From Porticoccus sp. (GTDB lineage Bacteria; Pseudomonadota; Gammaproteobacteria; Pseudomonadales; Porticoccaceae), in NCBI GenBank assembly GCA_023263825.1, contig JALQUJ010000108.1, positions 1 through 24,876 on the forward strand: a DNA stretch of 24,876 nt. Reading direction: 5' to 3'. The position numbers were made by a program, and so were the translations under genes. Numbering within the stretch: position 1 is the first letter of the stretch; each line of letters opens with the position of its first letter. The notes under the pieces are model-generated. The model was not told the origin of the DNA. It was given only the letters and a program-made list of their open reading frames with translations, and searched no databases. Below, piece after piece: positions 7,319 through 15,662 of this stretch.

Positions 7319-8485
7319 TTAGTTTCGCCGCAATTTCTCACTCACCGCAATTGGGTTGGGGAAGTTGAAGATAACAATGTAGCTTGATACCAGGAAGGTA
7401 AGAATGGCGGCTGCCTGGATTAAATGCGAAGCTTGAACACTGATAAGAGAGGCATTGAAAGCGACGTAGGCGATAAGTAGTGAGAATTCACTGATTTGTC
7501 CCAATCGAAAACCTATATCCCAGGCGAGAACCTTTTTTTCGCTCTGACGCCCCAGTAAAAACCGAAAAATTGCGGGTTTCAGTGCTAGCATGGCTATACC
7601 AAGTACGGCGGAAGCTAGTGCAATTTCTGGTAGCAATCCCAGGTTGAACCCTGCACCTAAAGAGAAGAAAAACATAATCAGGAAAAAGTCTCGAAGGGGT
7701 TTCAGTGTCAGTGCAATATGCTGAGCAATAGGGCTTGAAGCAATGGTAATACCTGCTAAAAAAGCACCAATTTCACGAGACAGTCCGAGTACTTCAGCCA
7801 GTTCAGATAAGCCCATGCACCAGCCAATGGCTAGGAGAAAAATGTACTCACCCATTTGATCAAATTTGGCGATAAGTTTGAGTAAAACCCACTTCACAAA
7901 GGCCCAGGCAAATAAAATGATTATCGGTAAAGCAAGTAATGTCACACTAATTTGCATGACATCAATTTGACCACCCTCACCACTAAGTAATACCAGCAAG
8001 ACAAAAATAGCGATGAAATCCTGCATTAATAGCAGGCCAACCATCATTTCGCCAATATGACGGTGGTGAAGAATGGTTGTCGGTAATAATTTAATACTAA
8101 TGATGGTGCTAGAAAACATCATCGCTGCACCGATGATCAGGCACTCGATAACTGTATACCCAAATAAATGAGCGATCAGATAGCCTATGGCAGCAAATGA
8201 AAAAGAACTGATCAGGGTAACAACGGTAACTTTCCTGAGGGCCGCTATTAAGGATTGAGGTTGTAAGTCCAGACCCAGTAGAAAAAGTAGGAAAATAATG
8301 CCGATTTCTGAAATTTCAGAAAGTAGGTGTACGTCCTGAACCCAGCCTAGGCCATAAGGGCCAATCATTGCTCCCAATGCGATATAGACAACAAGGAGGG
8401 GCTGGCGACAATAAATTGCCAGCGAGGCAACAATGGCGGAACCGGTAAAAATTAGAAAGAAGGATTGGAAAACTGCTTCGTTCAT
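7319..8485 (-). CDS. Kef/CPA2-type cation:proton antiporter, membrane domain only
   Basis: The protein is a monovalent cation:proton antiporter-2 (Na_H_Exchanger fold) with about 11-12 hydrophobic helices over 388 residues. Typical features are the GAMIGPYGLGW segment in helix 2, LLLFLLGLDLQP, the LLMQDFIAIF segment carrying a membrane aspartate, LGLSREIGAFLAGI and the FFLIMFFFSLGAGF segment. No C-terminal RCK/TrkA-N nucleotide-binding domain follows, so it is not a full KefB/KefC. The ion (K+ or Na+) cannot be read from the sequence. The open frame begins at 8533, but I choose ATG 8485 (MNEAVFQSFFLIF) because AAGGGGA (8491-8497) is 5 bases upstream and the longer version would add a polar tail. 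It follows the cysI-DUF934 pair on the same strand after 129 bases. Confidence 0.88.
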   Translation of the reverse strand: MNEAVFQSFFLIFTGSAIVASLAIYCRQPLLVVYIALGAMIGPYGLGWVQDVHLLSEISEIGIIFLLFLLGLDLQPQSLIAALRKVTVVTLISSFSFAAIGYLIAHLFGYTVIECLIIGAAMMFSSTIISIKLLPTTILHHRHIGEMMVGLLLMQDFIAIFVLLVLLSGEGGQIDVMQISVTLLALPIIILFAWAFVKWVLLKLIAKFDQMGEYIFLLAIGWCMGLSELAEVLGLSREIGAFLAGITIASSPIAQHIALTLKPLRDFFLIMFFFSLGAGFNLGLLPEIALASAVLGIAMLALKPAIFRFLLGRQSEKKVLAWDIGFRLGQISEFSLLIAYVAFNASLISVQASHLIQAAAILTFLVSSYIVIFNFPNPIAVSEKLRRN

Positions 8486-8534
8486 ATAAATCCCCTTATA
8501 CCTTATTGTGAGGGATGGGACTGAAGGCAGCAAG

Positions 8535-8577
8535 CTTCCTGTTGCAATAACTTGTGGTAGCAGGAGGCAACAGGAAG
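8535..8577. repeat. 11-bp perfect inverted repeat with T tract on the plus strand
   Basis: CTTCCTGTTGC (8535-8545) pairs exactly with GCAACAGGAAG (8567-8577) across a 21-base loop, in the gap between DUF934 and the antiporter gene. A T run (TTTTTT, about 8580-8586) follows on the plus strand, opposite to the flanking genes. As an intrinsic terminator it would therefore act on antisense transcription. On the minus strand it could form a 5' leader structure for the antiporter mRNA. Confidence 0.55.
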
Positions 8578-8614
8578 GATTTTTTGATTCTCCCAGGCTT
8601 ATAACATTGATTAG

Positions 8615-9097
8615 TTAATTTCGACGAAATATGGCTTCTGGTTGGTCATATGCACTTTGATAGCTTACATCAAAATCATTAAGGGATTGGCAAGCTGCTT
8701 CTAAATCGGTGCCGTCCTTAAGATCAAAAGAGGTAAAGCCACAACGTTTTAGATAAAACAATTGATCTTGTATGGCATTACCAATTGCGCGTAATTGACC
8801 GGTAAAGCCATAACGCTCCTTGAGAAGGCGGCCAATAGAAAAACCACGACCATCCATAAATGATGGGAAGTTAACGGCAATAAGAGGAAACATATTGGCG
8901 TCAAGGCCAATAGCTTCTACTTCTTCTTCACTGTCAATCCAAAGGCCTGCACACATCAGATTTAGACTATCCCGTTTATCCAGGTAATACTGCATGGGCA
9001 ATAGTACCTTTGCCATGGGGAGCACCCCTTCAAAATCTTTGTCAATAATGACCCAGGTATCGTCGATTACCTGGCCATCTTTAATTATCTTAGGCAT
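8615..9097 (-). CDS. DUF934 family protein, sulfite-reductase-associated
   Basis: The 160-residue protein matches the DUF934 family (often annotated as an oxidoreductase probably involved in sulfite reduction), which is nearly always encoded directly after cysI in Pseudomonas-like bacteria. Visible features are the N-terminal MPKIIKDGQVIDDTWVIIDK segment, a central VNFPSFMDGRGFSIGRLLKE segment (F-x-DGRG-S-x-A/G-RLLR is the family landmark), and the C-terminal FRRN after YDQPEAI. The exact biochemical role is not established. It overlaps the end of cysI by 8 bases, so translation is likely coupled. No cofactor-binding motif or membrane segment is evident. The gene shares the cysI promoter. Confidence 0.9.
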   Translation of the reverse strand: MPKIIKDGQVIDDTWVIIDKDFEGVLPMAKVLLPMQYYLDKRDSLNLMCAGLWIDSEEEVEAIGLDANMFPLIAVNFPSFMDGRGFSIGRLLKERYGFTGQLRAIGNAIQDQLFYLKRCGFTSFDLKDGTDLEAACQSLNDFDVSYQSAYDQPEAIFRRN

Positions 9098-10793
9098 CGG
9101 TGGACTCCTTTGGATCAGTTGGTTTTGAGCCAGTCTTATTTGAATAAACCCGTTCTTTGAATGGGGCTATTCCTATACGGCGATATGCTTCAGTAAAGGA
9201 CTCACCATTCACGCGGTTTTCTACATAAACATTAAGAATATTTTCTACTACCTCAGGCATATCATCTCTACCAAAAGAGGGGCCAAGTACATTGCCTAGG
9301 GTAGTATCAGTATCAGAATTTCCACCTAATTGAACTTGATAGAATTCGTCACCTTTCTTATCAACACCCAGGATACCAATGTTGCCCACATGGTGGTGAC
9401 CACAGGCATTCATACACCCTGAAATGTTCAATGATAAATCACCTAGGTCGTAGACATAATCCATATCATCAAACTTGCGCTGTAAAGCTTCGGCAACAGG
9501 GATAGATTTTGCATTTGCCAGGGAGCAGAAATCACCACCAGGGCAGCAGATCATATCGGTCAGTGTTCCGATGTTGGGTGTGGCAAAACCTCCTGATTTG
9601 GCTTTTTGCCAAAGTTCAAAAAGGTCGGATTTTTTAACATCAGCTAAGACTAAGTTTTGGCTATGAGTGGTACGTATTTCACCCAATGAGTATTTGTCCG
9701 CCAAATCAGCCACAGCTTCTAGCTGCACATCAGTGATATCGCCTGGCGCTACACCTGTTGGTTTTAATGATAGTGTGACTGCGGCATATCCCGGTATTTT
9801 GTGGGCATGAATATTCCTTTGTAGCCATTTACCAAAGGCAATATTATCGTCAGCTAGTATTTTTAGCTGCTGCTCAGCATCGTTGTCATCAATAGCTTCA
9901 TAATCGGGTTGGGTGAAAAAGCCTTTGACCCGATCAATTTCTTCCCGGGTCAAATCACAGGGTATTTTTTTTGTGTATTCCCACTCAGATTCTACTTCTT
10001 CGGCAAAGACTTCCGGGGTCCAGGCGCGTACCAGAATTTTAATTCGAGCCTTATATTTATTTGTACGGTTACCATGGCGGTTGTAGACACGCAAAATAGC
10101 ATCTAAGTAAGAAAGCAAATCTTCCTGGGGCAGGAATTCTCGGATCACACTACCGATAACGGGTGTACGACCCAGGCCGCCACCTACAAGAATTTTAAAC
10201 CCTATTTCATTCTTATCATTTTTAACAATCTGTATGCCGATATCATGAACTTGGATAGCAGCACGGTCACCCTCTGTTCCTGAAACCGCAATTTTGAATT
10301 TGCGGGGAAGGAATGCGAATTCAGGGTGGAAAGTAGACCATTGACGGATCATTTCACACCAGGGGCGAGGATCTTCAAGCTCATCCTGTGCGACCCCGGC
10401 AAACTGATCTGTGGTTGTATTGCGAATGCAATTACCACTGGTTTGAACAGCATGCATTTGCACTTCTGCGAGTTCGGCGAGAATGTCTGGCACTTCTTCA
10501 AGTTGTGGCCAGTTAAATTGGATATTTTGGCGAGTGGTAATGTGGCAGTAGCCTTTATCATAGGTGTGAGCAATGTGTGCCAGTTTGCGCACTTGCTTGG
10601 TATTGAGAAGCCCGTATGGTACTGCAATACGCAGCATGGGGGCGAGGCGTTGTACATACAGGCCATTTTGTAGACGAAGGGGTAGAAACTCCTCTTCTGC
10701 TAATTGGCCAGCTAAATAGCGGTCTGTTTGTCCACGAAACTGAGCAACTCGCTGCTCAATGATTTTTTGATCGTTTTCGTTGTATATGTACAT
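9090..10793 (-). CDS. cysI: Assimilatory sulfite reductase hemoprotein (siroheme/4Fe-4S)
   Basis: This cytoplasmic enzyme reduces sulfite to sulfide for cysteine synthesis using a coupled siroheme and 4Fe-4S centre. The 567-residue protein has two ferredoxin-like nitrite/sulfite reductase half-domains and the 4Fe-4S/siroheme binding cysteines Cys417, Cys423, Cys460 and Cys464 (CCPGGDFC and GCMNAC). Active-site regions HITTRQN (about 84-90) and NCIRNTTTD (121-129) are intact. No CysJ flavoprotein is present in the window. The length and the DUF934 partner resemble the Pseudomonas-type enzyme, so the electron donor may differ from that of E. coli CysJI (inference). The start ATG at 10793 begins MYIYNENDQKII, typical of this subfamily. 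A promoter with -10 TAGAAT lies about 70 bases upstream. Confidence 0.94.
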   Translation of the reverse strand: MYIYNENDQKIIEQRVAQFRGQTDRYLAGQLAEEEFLPLRLQNGLYVQRLAPMLRIAVPYGLLNTKQVRKLAHIAHTYDKGYCHITTRQNIQFNWPQLEEVPDILAELAEVQMHAVQTSGNCIRNTTTDQFAGVAQDELEDPRPWCEMIRQWSTFHPEFAFLPRKFKIAVSGTEGDRAAIQVHDIGIQIVKNDKNEIGFKILVGGGLGRTPVIGSVIREFLPQEDLLSYLDAILRVYNRHGNRTNKYKARIKILVRAWTPEVFAEEVESEWEYTKKIPCDLTREEIDRVKGFFTQPDYEAIDDNDAEQQLKILADDNIAFGKWLQRNIHAHKIPGYAAVTLSLKPTGVAPGDITDVQLEAVADLADKYSLGEIRTTHSQNLVLADVKKSDLFELWQKAKSGGFATPNIGTLTDMICCPGGDFCSLANAKSIPVAEALQRKFDDMDYVYDLGDLSLNISGCMNACGHHHVGNIGILGVDKKGDEFYQVQLGGNSDTDTTLGNVLGPSFGRDDMPEVVENILNVYVENRVNGESFTEAYRRIGIAPFKERVYSNKTGSKPTDPKESTDA

Positions 10794-10860
10794 AAAAATA
10801 CTTATTAAATAGTAAGGTTTTTAGTGTGTCTGTTGCTTATAGGGCAGCAGAAAGGCGCGA

Positions 10861-10889
10861 ATTCTACAGGGAATGATTCGGCTTGTCAG
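10861..10889 (-). promoter_or_regulatory. Sigma-70 promoter of cysI-DUF934
   Basis: On the minus strand CTGACA (10884-10889, five of six bases of TTGACA) is followed after exactly 17 bases by TAGAAT (10861-10866, five of six of TATAAT). Transcription would start near 10854, leaving a leader of about 60 bases before the cysI ATG. The bases after the -10 box are GC-rich (TCGCGCC). Confidence 0.7.
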
Positions 10890-11149
10890 TGGGGTTGGAA
10901 TAATAGCGTCATCAGCGATAATTTGAAGGACTTTTTCTCTCTATGATCATTGGGTTAGGGAATAACAACTGAGACGGAGATAGTTCACAAAAAGGGGACA
11001 AGAGAAAATGATGCTGATACAATCCTGACCGCCTGAGTATTGTGGTTAAGATTTGGATCCTTGCTTATAACTAAAATTAAAATCTCAGGACAAAATAAGG
11101 CTTAGCGTAGCCAATAATATTCAGTTCCAGCAGCAAATGAGGTTTAAAC
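10890..11149. other. Intergenic stretch between the cysI promoter and the 42-residue ORF; no gene seen
   Basis: Together with the cysI leader this makes a gene-free gap of 356 bases (10794-11149). I see no ORF, tRNA or strong hairpin in it. It should contain the plus-strand promoter for the small ORF at 11150. AT-rich words such as TTATAACT (about 11065-11072) are candidates, but none has a convincing -35 partner. Confidence 0.4.
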
Positions 11150-11278
11150 ATGTCTGAAGAAGCCGTTTCTCAGCAATCAGAATCACAAGGTAGCGATAGC
11201 TGTGCAGATGCTATCGCAGCCATAGCAAGCGTTAGTATATTTGTGATCGCAATACTTTTCTGGATTAGTAATCAGTAA
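11150..11278 (+). CDS. 42-residue single-helix membrane protein, too short for ordinary gene finding
   Basis: ATG 11150 opens a frame of 42 codons: a polar, serine/glutamate-rich start (MSEEAVSQQSESQGSDSC), then one hydrophobic helix (about residues 21-40, AIAAIASVSIFVIAILFWIS) and a stop at 11276-11278. A ribosome binding site TGAGG (11138-11142) lies 7 bases before the ATG. A strong terminator begins 18 bases after the stop, so the ORF fills a complete small transcription unit of its own. Cys18 sits just before the membrane. An N-out or N-in orientation cannot be decided. I do not recognise a function; short proteins with a DxCxDAIAA segment and one helix seem familiar from related genomes, but that is only a recollection. 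Confidence 0.7.
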   Translation: MSEEAVSQQSESQGSDSCADAIAAIASVSIFVIAILFWISNQ

Positions 11279-11296
11279 TTGTAAGTATTTGATCAT

Positions 11297-11325
11297 AAAA
11301 AAACGGCCTTTCTGGCCGTTTTTTT
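11297..11325. terminator. Bidirectional intrinsic terminator after the small ORF and DUF2970 gene
   Basis: AAAAAAACGGCC (11297-11308) and GGCCGTTTTTTT (11314-11325) form a perfect 12-bp stem with the 5-base loop TTTCT. T tracts on both strands make it suitable to end both the plus-strand 42-residue ORF and the minus-strand metH-DUF2970 transcript. Confidence 0.92.
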
Positions 11326-11359
11326 ATGCCTTGAATCAATATAAATTGGCAAGTAACTC

Positions 11360-11659
11360 TTACATACCAGCGTTACTGAGTACTAATTTAACAACAAAAA
11401 CTACACAAAAAATGAAGATAGCAGTGAAGATAAAGCCAGATACAACATAGGCAAGGAAGTTCCCATGTTTAAAGTCTCTGACGCGATTTTTGTTACTTTG
11501 CACACCTAAAAATGCTGACATTGTACTGAAAACAATTTGACAAAAACTCGGTGCTTTTTCTTCTACTTCAATACTGTCCAGTTCCTCCTTGGTTGTTCTC
11601 TTACTATTAGTTTCCTCGACCTTTCTATTTTGATAGGTAGTTTGTTTATTATCACTCAT
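11360..11659 (-). CDS. DUF2970 family membrane protein, coupled to metH
   Basis: The 99-residue protein fits DUF2970. After a charged N-terminal tail (1-35) comes the conserved segment SFCQIVFSTMSAFLGVQSNK (38-57). NRVRDFKHGN follows, then one membrane helix at about 70-93. The function is unknown. The start codon overlaps the metH stop in the sequence TAATG (11657-11661), so ribosomes finishing metH can start here, implying co-expression. A single helix with a cytoplasmic basic segment suggests a small inner-membrane accessory protein. It ends 35 bases before the bidirectional terminator. Confidence 0.85.
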   Translation of the reverse strand: MSDNKQTTYQNRKVEETNSKRTTKEELDSIEVEEKAPSFCQIVFSTMSAFLGVQSNKNRVRDFKHGNFLAYVVSGFIFTAIFIFCVVFVVKLVLSNAGM

Positions 11660-14600
11660 TATGCGTCATCCATTATTGAGCCCAGCCAGCGTTGTAGTTG
11701 TTCGGTTGAAACATCTTTACGCAAAGCTAAACTTTCCAGTTGATCCCGCTGAATTTTACCCGTATTGAAATACTTGGATTGCGGGTGTGAAAAATACCAG
11801 CCGCTAACGGATGCGGCTGGCATCATGGCAAAACTTTCAGTGAGCGAGATACCTGTATTGTTGGTGGCATCTAGCAGAGCAAAGAGCGATTCCTTTTCCG
11901 TATGGTCGGGGCAGGCAGGATAACCTGGTGCAGGCCGAATACCCTGATACTTTTCTTTGATCAGCTCTTCGTTATCCAGTATTTCATCATTGGCGTAGCC
12001 CCAGAACTCTTTACGTACACGCATATGCAGATGTTCGGCAAAGGCTTCGGCTAATCTATCTGCAAGTGCTTTGACCATAATGCTGTTGTAATCATCTCCT
12101 TTAGCCTCATATTCACTGGCTAATTGTTCAACGCCAATACCTGCAGTGACAGCAAATGCACCAATATAGTCGTTAATACGGGTATCTTTAGGTGCCACAA
12201 AATCAGCCAGGGATGTCATTTCGCTCGATGCGCCCATTTTTTGGGTTTGCTGGCGAATCTGGTGCAGCGTTGATAGTACTTCAGCACGAGATTCGTCAGC
12301 ATAGACTTCTATATCATCAGCATTGACCGTATTGGCTGGCCAGAGACCAAATGCTGCCTGAGCCTTGAGTTGTTTATCGGCAATTAACTGTTTCAGCATG
12401 ATCTGGGCATCATCAAACAGATTACGTGCGGCTTCGCCTACTTTTTCATCCTGAAGAATTTTTGGATACTTGCCTGCCAGATTCCAGGTGATGAAAAAGG
12501 GCGTCCAATCGATGGTGTCTACTAGAGCCTCAAGTGGGTAATCATCCAGCACCTGTACACCCAATATGTTAGGAATAGGGGGGAGGTAGTTGTCCCAGTC
12601 TAGTTTCAGGCCTGCCGACACAGCCTCATGGTAGGACAGGGTTTTGCCTTTGGGTTTGCGATTGGCTGTACGGGTACGCACTTGATTGTATTCTGTTTGG
12701 ATTTCTGCCACATAAGCATCACGTTGTTCCTGGCTCAGTAACTTACTGGCAACACCAACAGCCCGTGAGGCATCGGGTACATAAATGGCCTGATTGCGAT
12801 GATATTTGGGGTCAATTTTGACCGCAGTGTGGGCCTTGGAGGTGGTGGCTCCCCCAATTAATAGCGGGAAGTTCAACTCCTGCCGTTCCAGCTCACTGGC
12901 AATGTGTACCATTTCATCCAGAGAGGGCGTGATCAGACCAGAAAGCCCGATAATATCGACCTTTTCTTTCAGGGCGGTATCAATAATTTTTTCCGCGGGT
13001 ACCATCACGCCGAGGTCAATCACCTCGTAGTTATTACAGCCCAGAACAACACCCACAATATTTTTACCAATATCGTGTACGTCACCTTTTACCGTAGCCA
13101 TCAGTACTTTGCCGTTAGCCTCAGTGCCTTCTTCTTTTTCTGCTTCAATAAAAGGCTGGAGGTGGGCTACGGCTTGTTTCATCACCCGTGCAGATTTGAC
13201 TACCTGAGGCAAAAACATTTTACCGGCGCCAAACAGATCACCGACCACATTCATACCATCCATTAATGGTCCTTCAATGACATGAAGTGGACGCTTAACA
13301 GAGAGGCGTGCTGCTTCTGTGTCTTCGATAATAAAGCTGGTAATACCCTTAACTAGTGCATGTTCAAGGCGTTTTTCAACGGGCCAGCTGCGCCATTCCA
13401 GATCTTCTTTTTTCTCTTCACTACTACCATCACCACGGTATTTTTCAGCAATATCTACCAGTTGCTCAGTTCCGTCCGGGTGGCGATTGAGTATAACGTC
13501 TTCGACCTTATCCCTGAGTTCATCAGGTAAATCGCTATACACGGCGAGCTGGCCGGCATTGACAATACCCATGCTTAGACCGGCTTCAATGGCATGTAAT
13601 AGGAATACCGAGTGTATGGCCTCACGTACCGGGTTATTGCCTCGGAATGAAAACGACACGTTACTGATACCGCCAGAAATCAGAGCCCCTGGCAGGTTTT
13701 GTTTGATCCAGCGGGCCCCCTCAATAAAATCCACGGCGTAGTTGTTGTGTTCTTCGATGCCCGTGGCCACCGCAAAGACATTGGGGTCAAAAATAATATC
13801 GTTGGGGTTGAAGCCCACCTGATTAACCAGAATATCGTAGCTGCGCTGGCAAATGTCTTTGCGGCGTTGCAAATTGTCTGCTTGGCCTTCCGTATCGAAG
13901 GCCATCACAACGACGGCTGCACCGTATTTTTGGCACAGCTTGGCTTGCTGGATAAAAGGCTCTTCACCTTCTTTCAGACTGATGGAGTTAACAATACATT
14001 TGCCCTGAGCCCATTTTAGTCCGGCTTCGATGACTTGCCACTTTGAGGAATCGATCATTAGCGGGATACGTGAGATATCCGGTTCTGAGGCAATGAGCTT
14101 GAGAAATGTGGTCATGGCATGGACAGCATCGAGCATGCCTTCATCCATATTGATATCAATGACCTGGGCACCGTCTTCCACTTGCTGGCGCGCCACATCT
14201 AGCGCGGTGTCGTAATCTTCTTCTAGTACCAGTCGTTTAAAGCGGGCTGAACCAGTGACATTACATCGTTCGCCTACATTCACAAATAGTGAATCTGCAG
14301 TAATATTGAAAGGCTCAAGACCAGATAGACGACAGGCAGGCTCTATATTAGGTATGTCTCGTGTGGCGTATGGTGTTACTGCCTGGGCAATAGCTCGAAT
14401 ATGGTCAGGAGTGGTACCACAGCAACCACCGATAATATTTATCAAGCCACTTTGTGCGAACTCTCCGACAATGGCGGCCATCTCTTCGGGTGTTTCATCA
14501 TATTCACCGAATTCATTGGGTAGTCCGGCATTGGGGTGGGCACTGACACGGGTATCTGAAGTTCTTGACAGTTCTTCTATGTGGGGCCGCAGTTCTTTCG

Positions 14601-15354
14601 CGCCCAACGCACAGTTCAAACCAATGGAAAAAGGGTTTGCATGTGATACTGAATTCCAAAAGGCTTCCGCGGTTTGTCCAGAAAGTGTTCTGCCACTGGC
14701 ATCGGTTATAGTACCGGAAATCATAATGGGCAATTCTTGCCCCAAGTTTTCAAATACTTGTTGTACTGCAAAAATAGCAGCTTTGGCGTTGAGGGTGTCG
14801 AATATGGTTTCGATTAGAATAATATCGGAGCCACCGGCAATCAGTCCCTCAGTAGCTTCCATGTAAGTGTCAACCAGCTCATCAAAGGTGACATTCCTGG
14901 CACCGGGATCATTTACATCAGGTGAGATAGATAATGTCCGACTGGTTGGTCCCAATACACCGGCCACCCAACGGGGTCGATCCGGTGTTGATATGGCATC
15001 ACAGGCTTCTCGCGCTAATTTAGCGCCAGCTTCATTAAGCTCCCGTACCAATGATTCCATACTGTAATCTGCCAATGATGTGGCGGTGGAGTTAAAGGTA
15101 TTGGTCTCAACAATATCTGCTCCTGCTTCCAGGTAAACTTTGTGTATACCCTGAATTACTTGGGGTTGAGTCAGGGACAGTAAATCGTTGTTACCTGCAA
15201 CATCCTGGTGCCAATCGGCAAAACGGTCACCTCGGTAATCAGTCTCGGAAAATTTATGAGCTTGAATCATCGTGCCCATTGCACCGTCTAGGATAAGAAT
15301 TCGGTTGCTTGCTGCTTTATGGAGGCTGTCGATACGTTTTTTCTGAGTGTTCAA
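11659..15354 (-). CDS. metH: Cobalamin-dependent methionine synthase
   Basis: MetH transfers a methyl group from 5-methyltetrahydrofolate through cobalamin to homocysteine. All four modules are present in 1231 residues (E. coli MetH is 1227). The homocysteine domain has zinc ligands Cys248, Cys311 and Cys312 (GLNCALG and GGCCGTTPDH). The folate (pterin) domain spans about 350-640 (VNVGERCNVTGS, NxMDEGMLD, FDPNVFAVATG). The cobalamin module carries the cap and the DVHDIGKN motif with lower-ligand His760. The C-terminal reactivation domain (about 900-1231) includes RPAPGYPACPDHTEK for S-adenosylmethionine. The ATG at 15354 gives an N-terminus in line with the family. No obvious cobalamin riboswitch is present upstream. 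Its stop overlaps the DUF2970 start. It is divergent from nfuA. Confidence 0.97.
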   Translation of the reverse strand: MNTQKKRIDSLHKAASNRILILDGAMGTMIQAHKFSETDYRGDRFADWHQDVAGNNDLLSLTQPQVIQGIHKVYLEAGADIVETNTFNSTATSLADYSMESLVRELNEAGAKLAREACDAISTPDRPRWVAGVLGPTSRTLSISPDVNDPGARNVTFDELVDTYMEATEGLIAGGSDIILIETIFDTLNAKAAIFAVQQVFENLGQELPIMISGTITDASGRTLSGQTAEAFWNSVSHANPFSIGLNCALGAKELRPHIEELSRTSDTRVSAHPNAGLPNEFGEYDETPEEMAAIVGEFAQSGLINIIGGCCGTTPDHIRAIAQAVTPYATRDIPNIEPACRLSGLEPFNITADSLFVNVGERCNVTGSARFKRLVLEEDYDTALDVARQQVEDGAQVIDINMDEGMLDAVHAMTTFLKLIASEPDISRIPLMIDSSKWQVIEAGLKWAQGKCIVNSISLKEGEEPFIQQAKLCQKYGAAVVVMAFDTEGQADNLQRRKDICQRSYDILVNQVGFNPNDIIFDPNVFAVATGIEEHNNYAVDFIEGARWIKQNLPGALISGGISNVSFSFRGNNPVREAIHSVFLLHAIEAGLSMGIVNAGQLAVYSDLPDELRDKVEDVILNRHPDGTEQLVDIAEKYRGDGSSEEKKEDLEWRSWPVEKRLEHALVKGITSFIIEDTEAARLSVKRPLHVIEGPLMDGMNVVGDLFGAGKMFLPQVVKSARVMKQAVAHLQPFIEAEKEEGTEANGKVLMATVKGDVHDIGKNIVGVVLGCNNYEVIDLGVMVPAEKIIDTALKEKVDIIGLSGLITPSLDEMVHIASELERQELNFPLLIGGATTSKAHTAVKIDPKYHRNQAIYVPDASRAVGVASKLLSQEQRDAYVAEIQTEYNQVRTRTANRKPKGKTLSYHEAVSAGLKLDWDNYLPPIPNILGVQVLDDYPLEALVDTIDWTPFFITWNLAGKYPKILQDEKVGEAARNLFDDAQIMLKQLIADKQLKAQAAFGLWPANTVNADDIEVYADESRAEVLSTLHQIRQQTQKMGASSEMTSLADFVAPKDTRINDYIGAFAVTAGIGVEQLASEYEAKGDDYNSIMVKALADRLAEAFAEHLHMRVRKEFWGYANDEILDNEELIKEKYQGIRPAPGYPACPDHTEKESLFALLDATNNTGISLTESFAMMPAASVSGWYFSHPQSKYFNTGKIQRDQLESLALRKDVSTEQLQRWLGSIMDDA

Positions 15355-15398
15355 AGTCTTGTCCGTGGTTACTGCTTTTATAGGTAGAGTGGCGGCGC

Positions 15399-15404
15399 AT
15401 TCTA
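15399..15404 (-). promoter_or_regulatory. Putative -10 box of the metH promoter
   Basis: Minus-strand TAGAAT at 15399-15404 lies 45 bases before the metH ATG and is followed by a GC-rich stretch (GCGCCGCC), like the cysI promoter. No good -35 box is found at 16-18 bases, so an activator may be needed or the call may be wrong. Confidence 0.45.
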
Positions 15405-15531
15405 GCAGAAATGTGTTATTTCGCCTTCCTGTTTATCCATCCGGGCACATGTCTGTGTCTTCAGTATTTCTTTAGTGAATGAAAATGGTGTTCTATAGGA
15501 AAGGTTCTTTATAAATAAAGTATTTCGCTGT

Positions 15532-15560
15532 TTGTCGCTTGACCACAAGAATGTTAGAAT
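15532..15560 (+). promoter_or_regulatory. Putative nfuA promoter
   Basis: TTGTCG (15532-15537) and TAGAAT (15555-15560) are separated by 17 bases on the plus strand, about 100 bases before the nfuA ATG. The -10 box abuts and overlaps the IscR-like operator, which is where a repressor would block RNA polymerase. Confidence 0.6.
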
Positions 15561-15583
15561 ACATGACTAAATTAGTCAGGTAT
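15559..15583 (+). promoter_or_regulatory. IscR type 1 operator at the nfuA promoter
   Basis: The 25-base site runs from ATAC to GGTAT around the palindrome TGACTAAATTAGTCA (15564-15578). Compared with the E. coli type 1 consensus as I remember it (ATA, then GACT-N5-AGTC, then TAT, with defined purine/pyrimidine flanks), 24 of 25 positions agree. The only mismatch is A at the first Y position (15563). Type 1 sites are bound by 2Fe-2S IscR to repress Fe-S biogenesis genes. Overlap with the -10 box predicts repression when clusters are plentiful and induction of nfuA under iron limitation or oxidative stress. No iscR gene lies in the window, so regulation would be in trans. Confidence 0.8.
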
Positions 15584-15662
15584 AGCTTTGGAGTGATTAA
15601 TGCTCTTTAGTCATAAAAAATTTTATTAACCATAAAAGAAATGAAAATTTCTAGGTAATCAA

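Noticed and set aside
12806..15067. Several plus-strand ORFs of 60 to 203 codons opposite metH
   Set aside because: They are antisense shadows of a fully conserved 1231-residue protein, with no ribosome binding sites and compositions typical of reversed coding sequence.
15539..15544. TTGACC as the -35 box of nfuA
   Set aside because: It is only 10 bases from TAGAAT, too close for sigma-70; TTGTCG at 15532 has the proper 17-base spacing.
15355..15662. Possible cobalamin or SAM riboswitch upstream of metH
   Set aside because: I looked on the minus strand for the B12 box and SAM-type conserved cores. Only fragments such as CAGGAAGGCG appear, without the surrounding helices.
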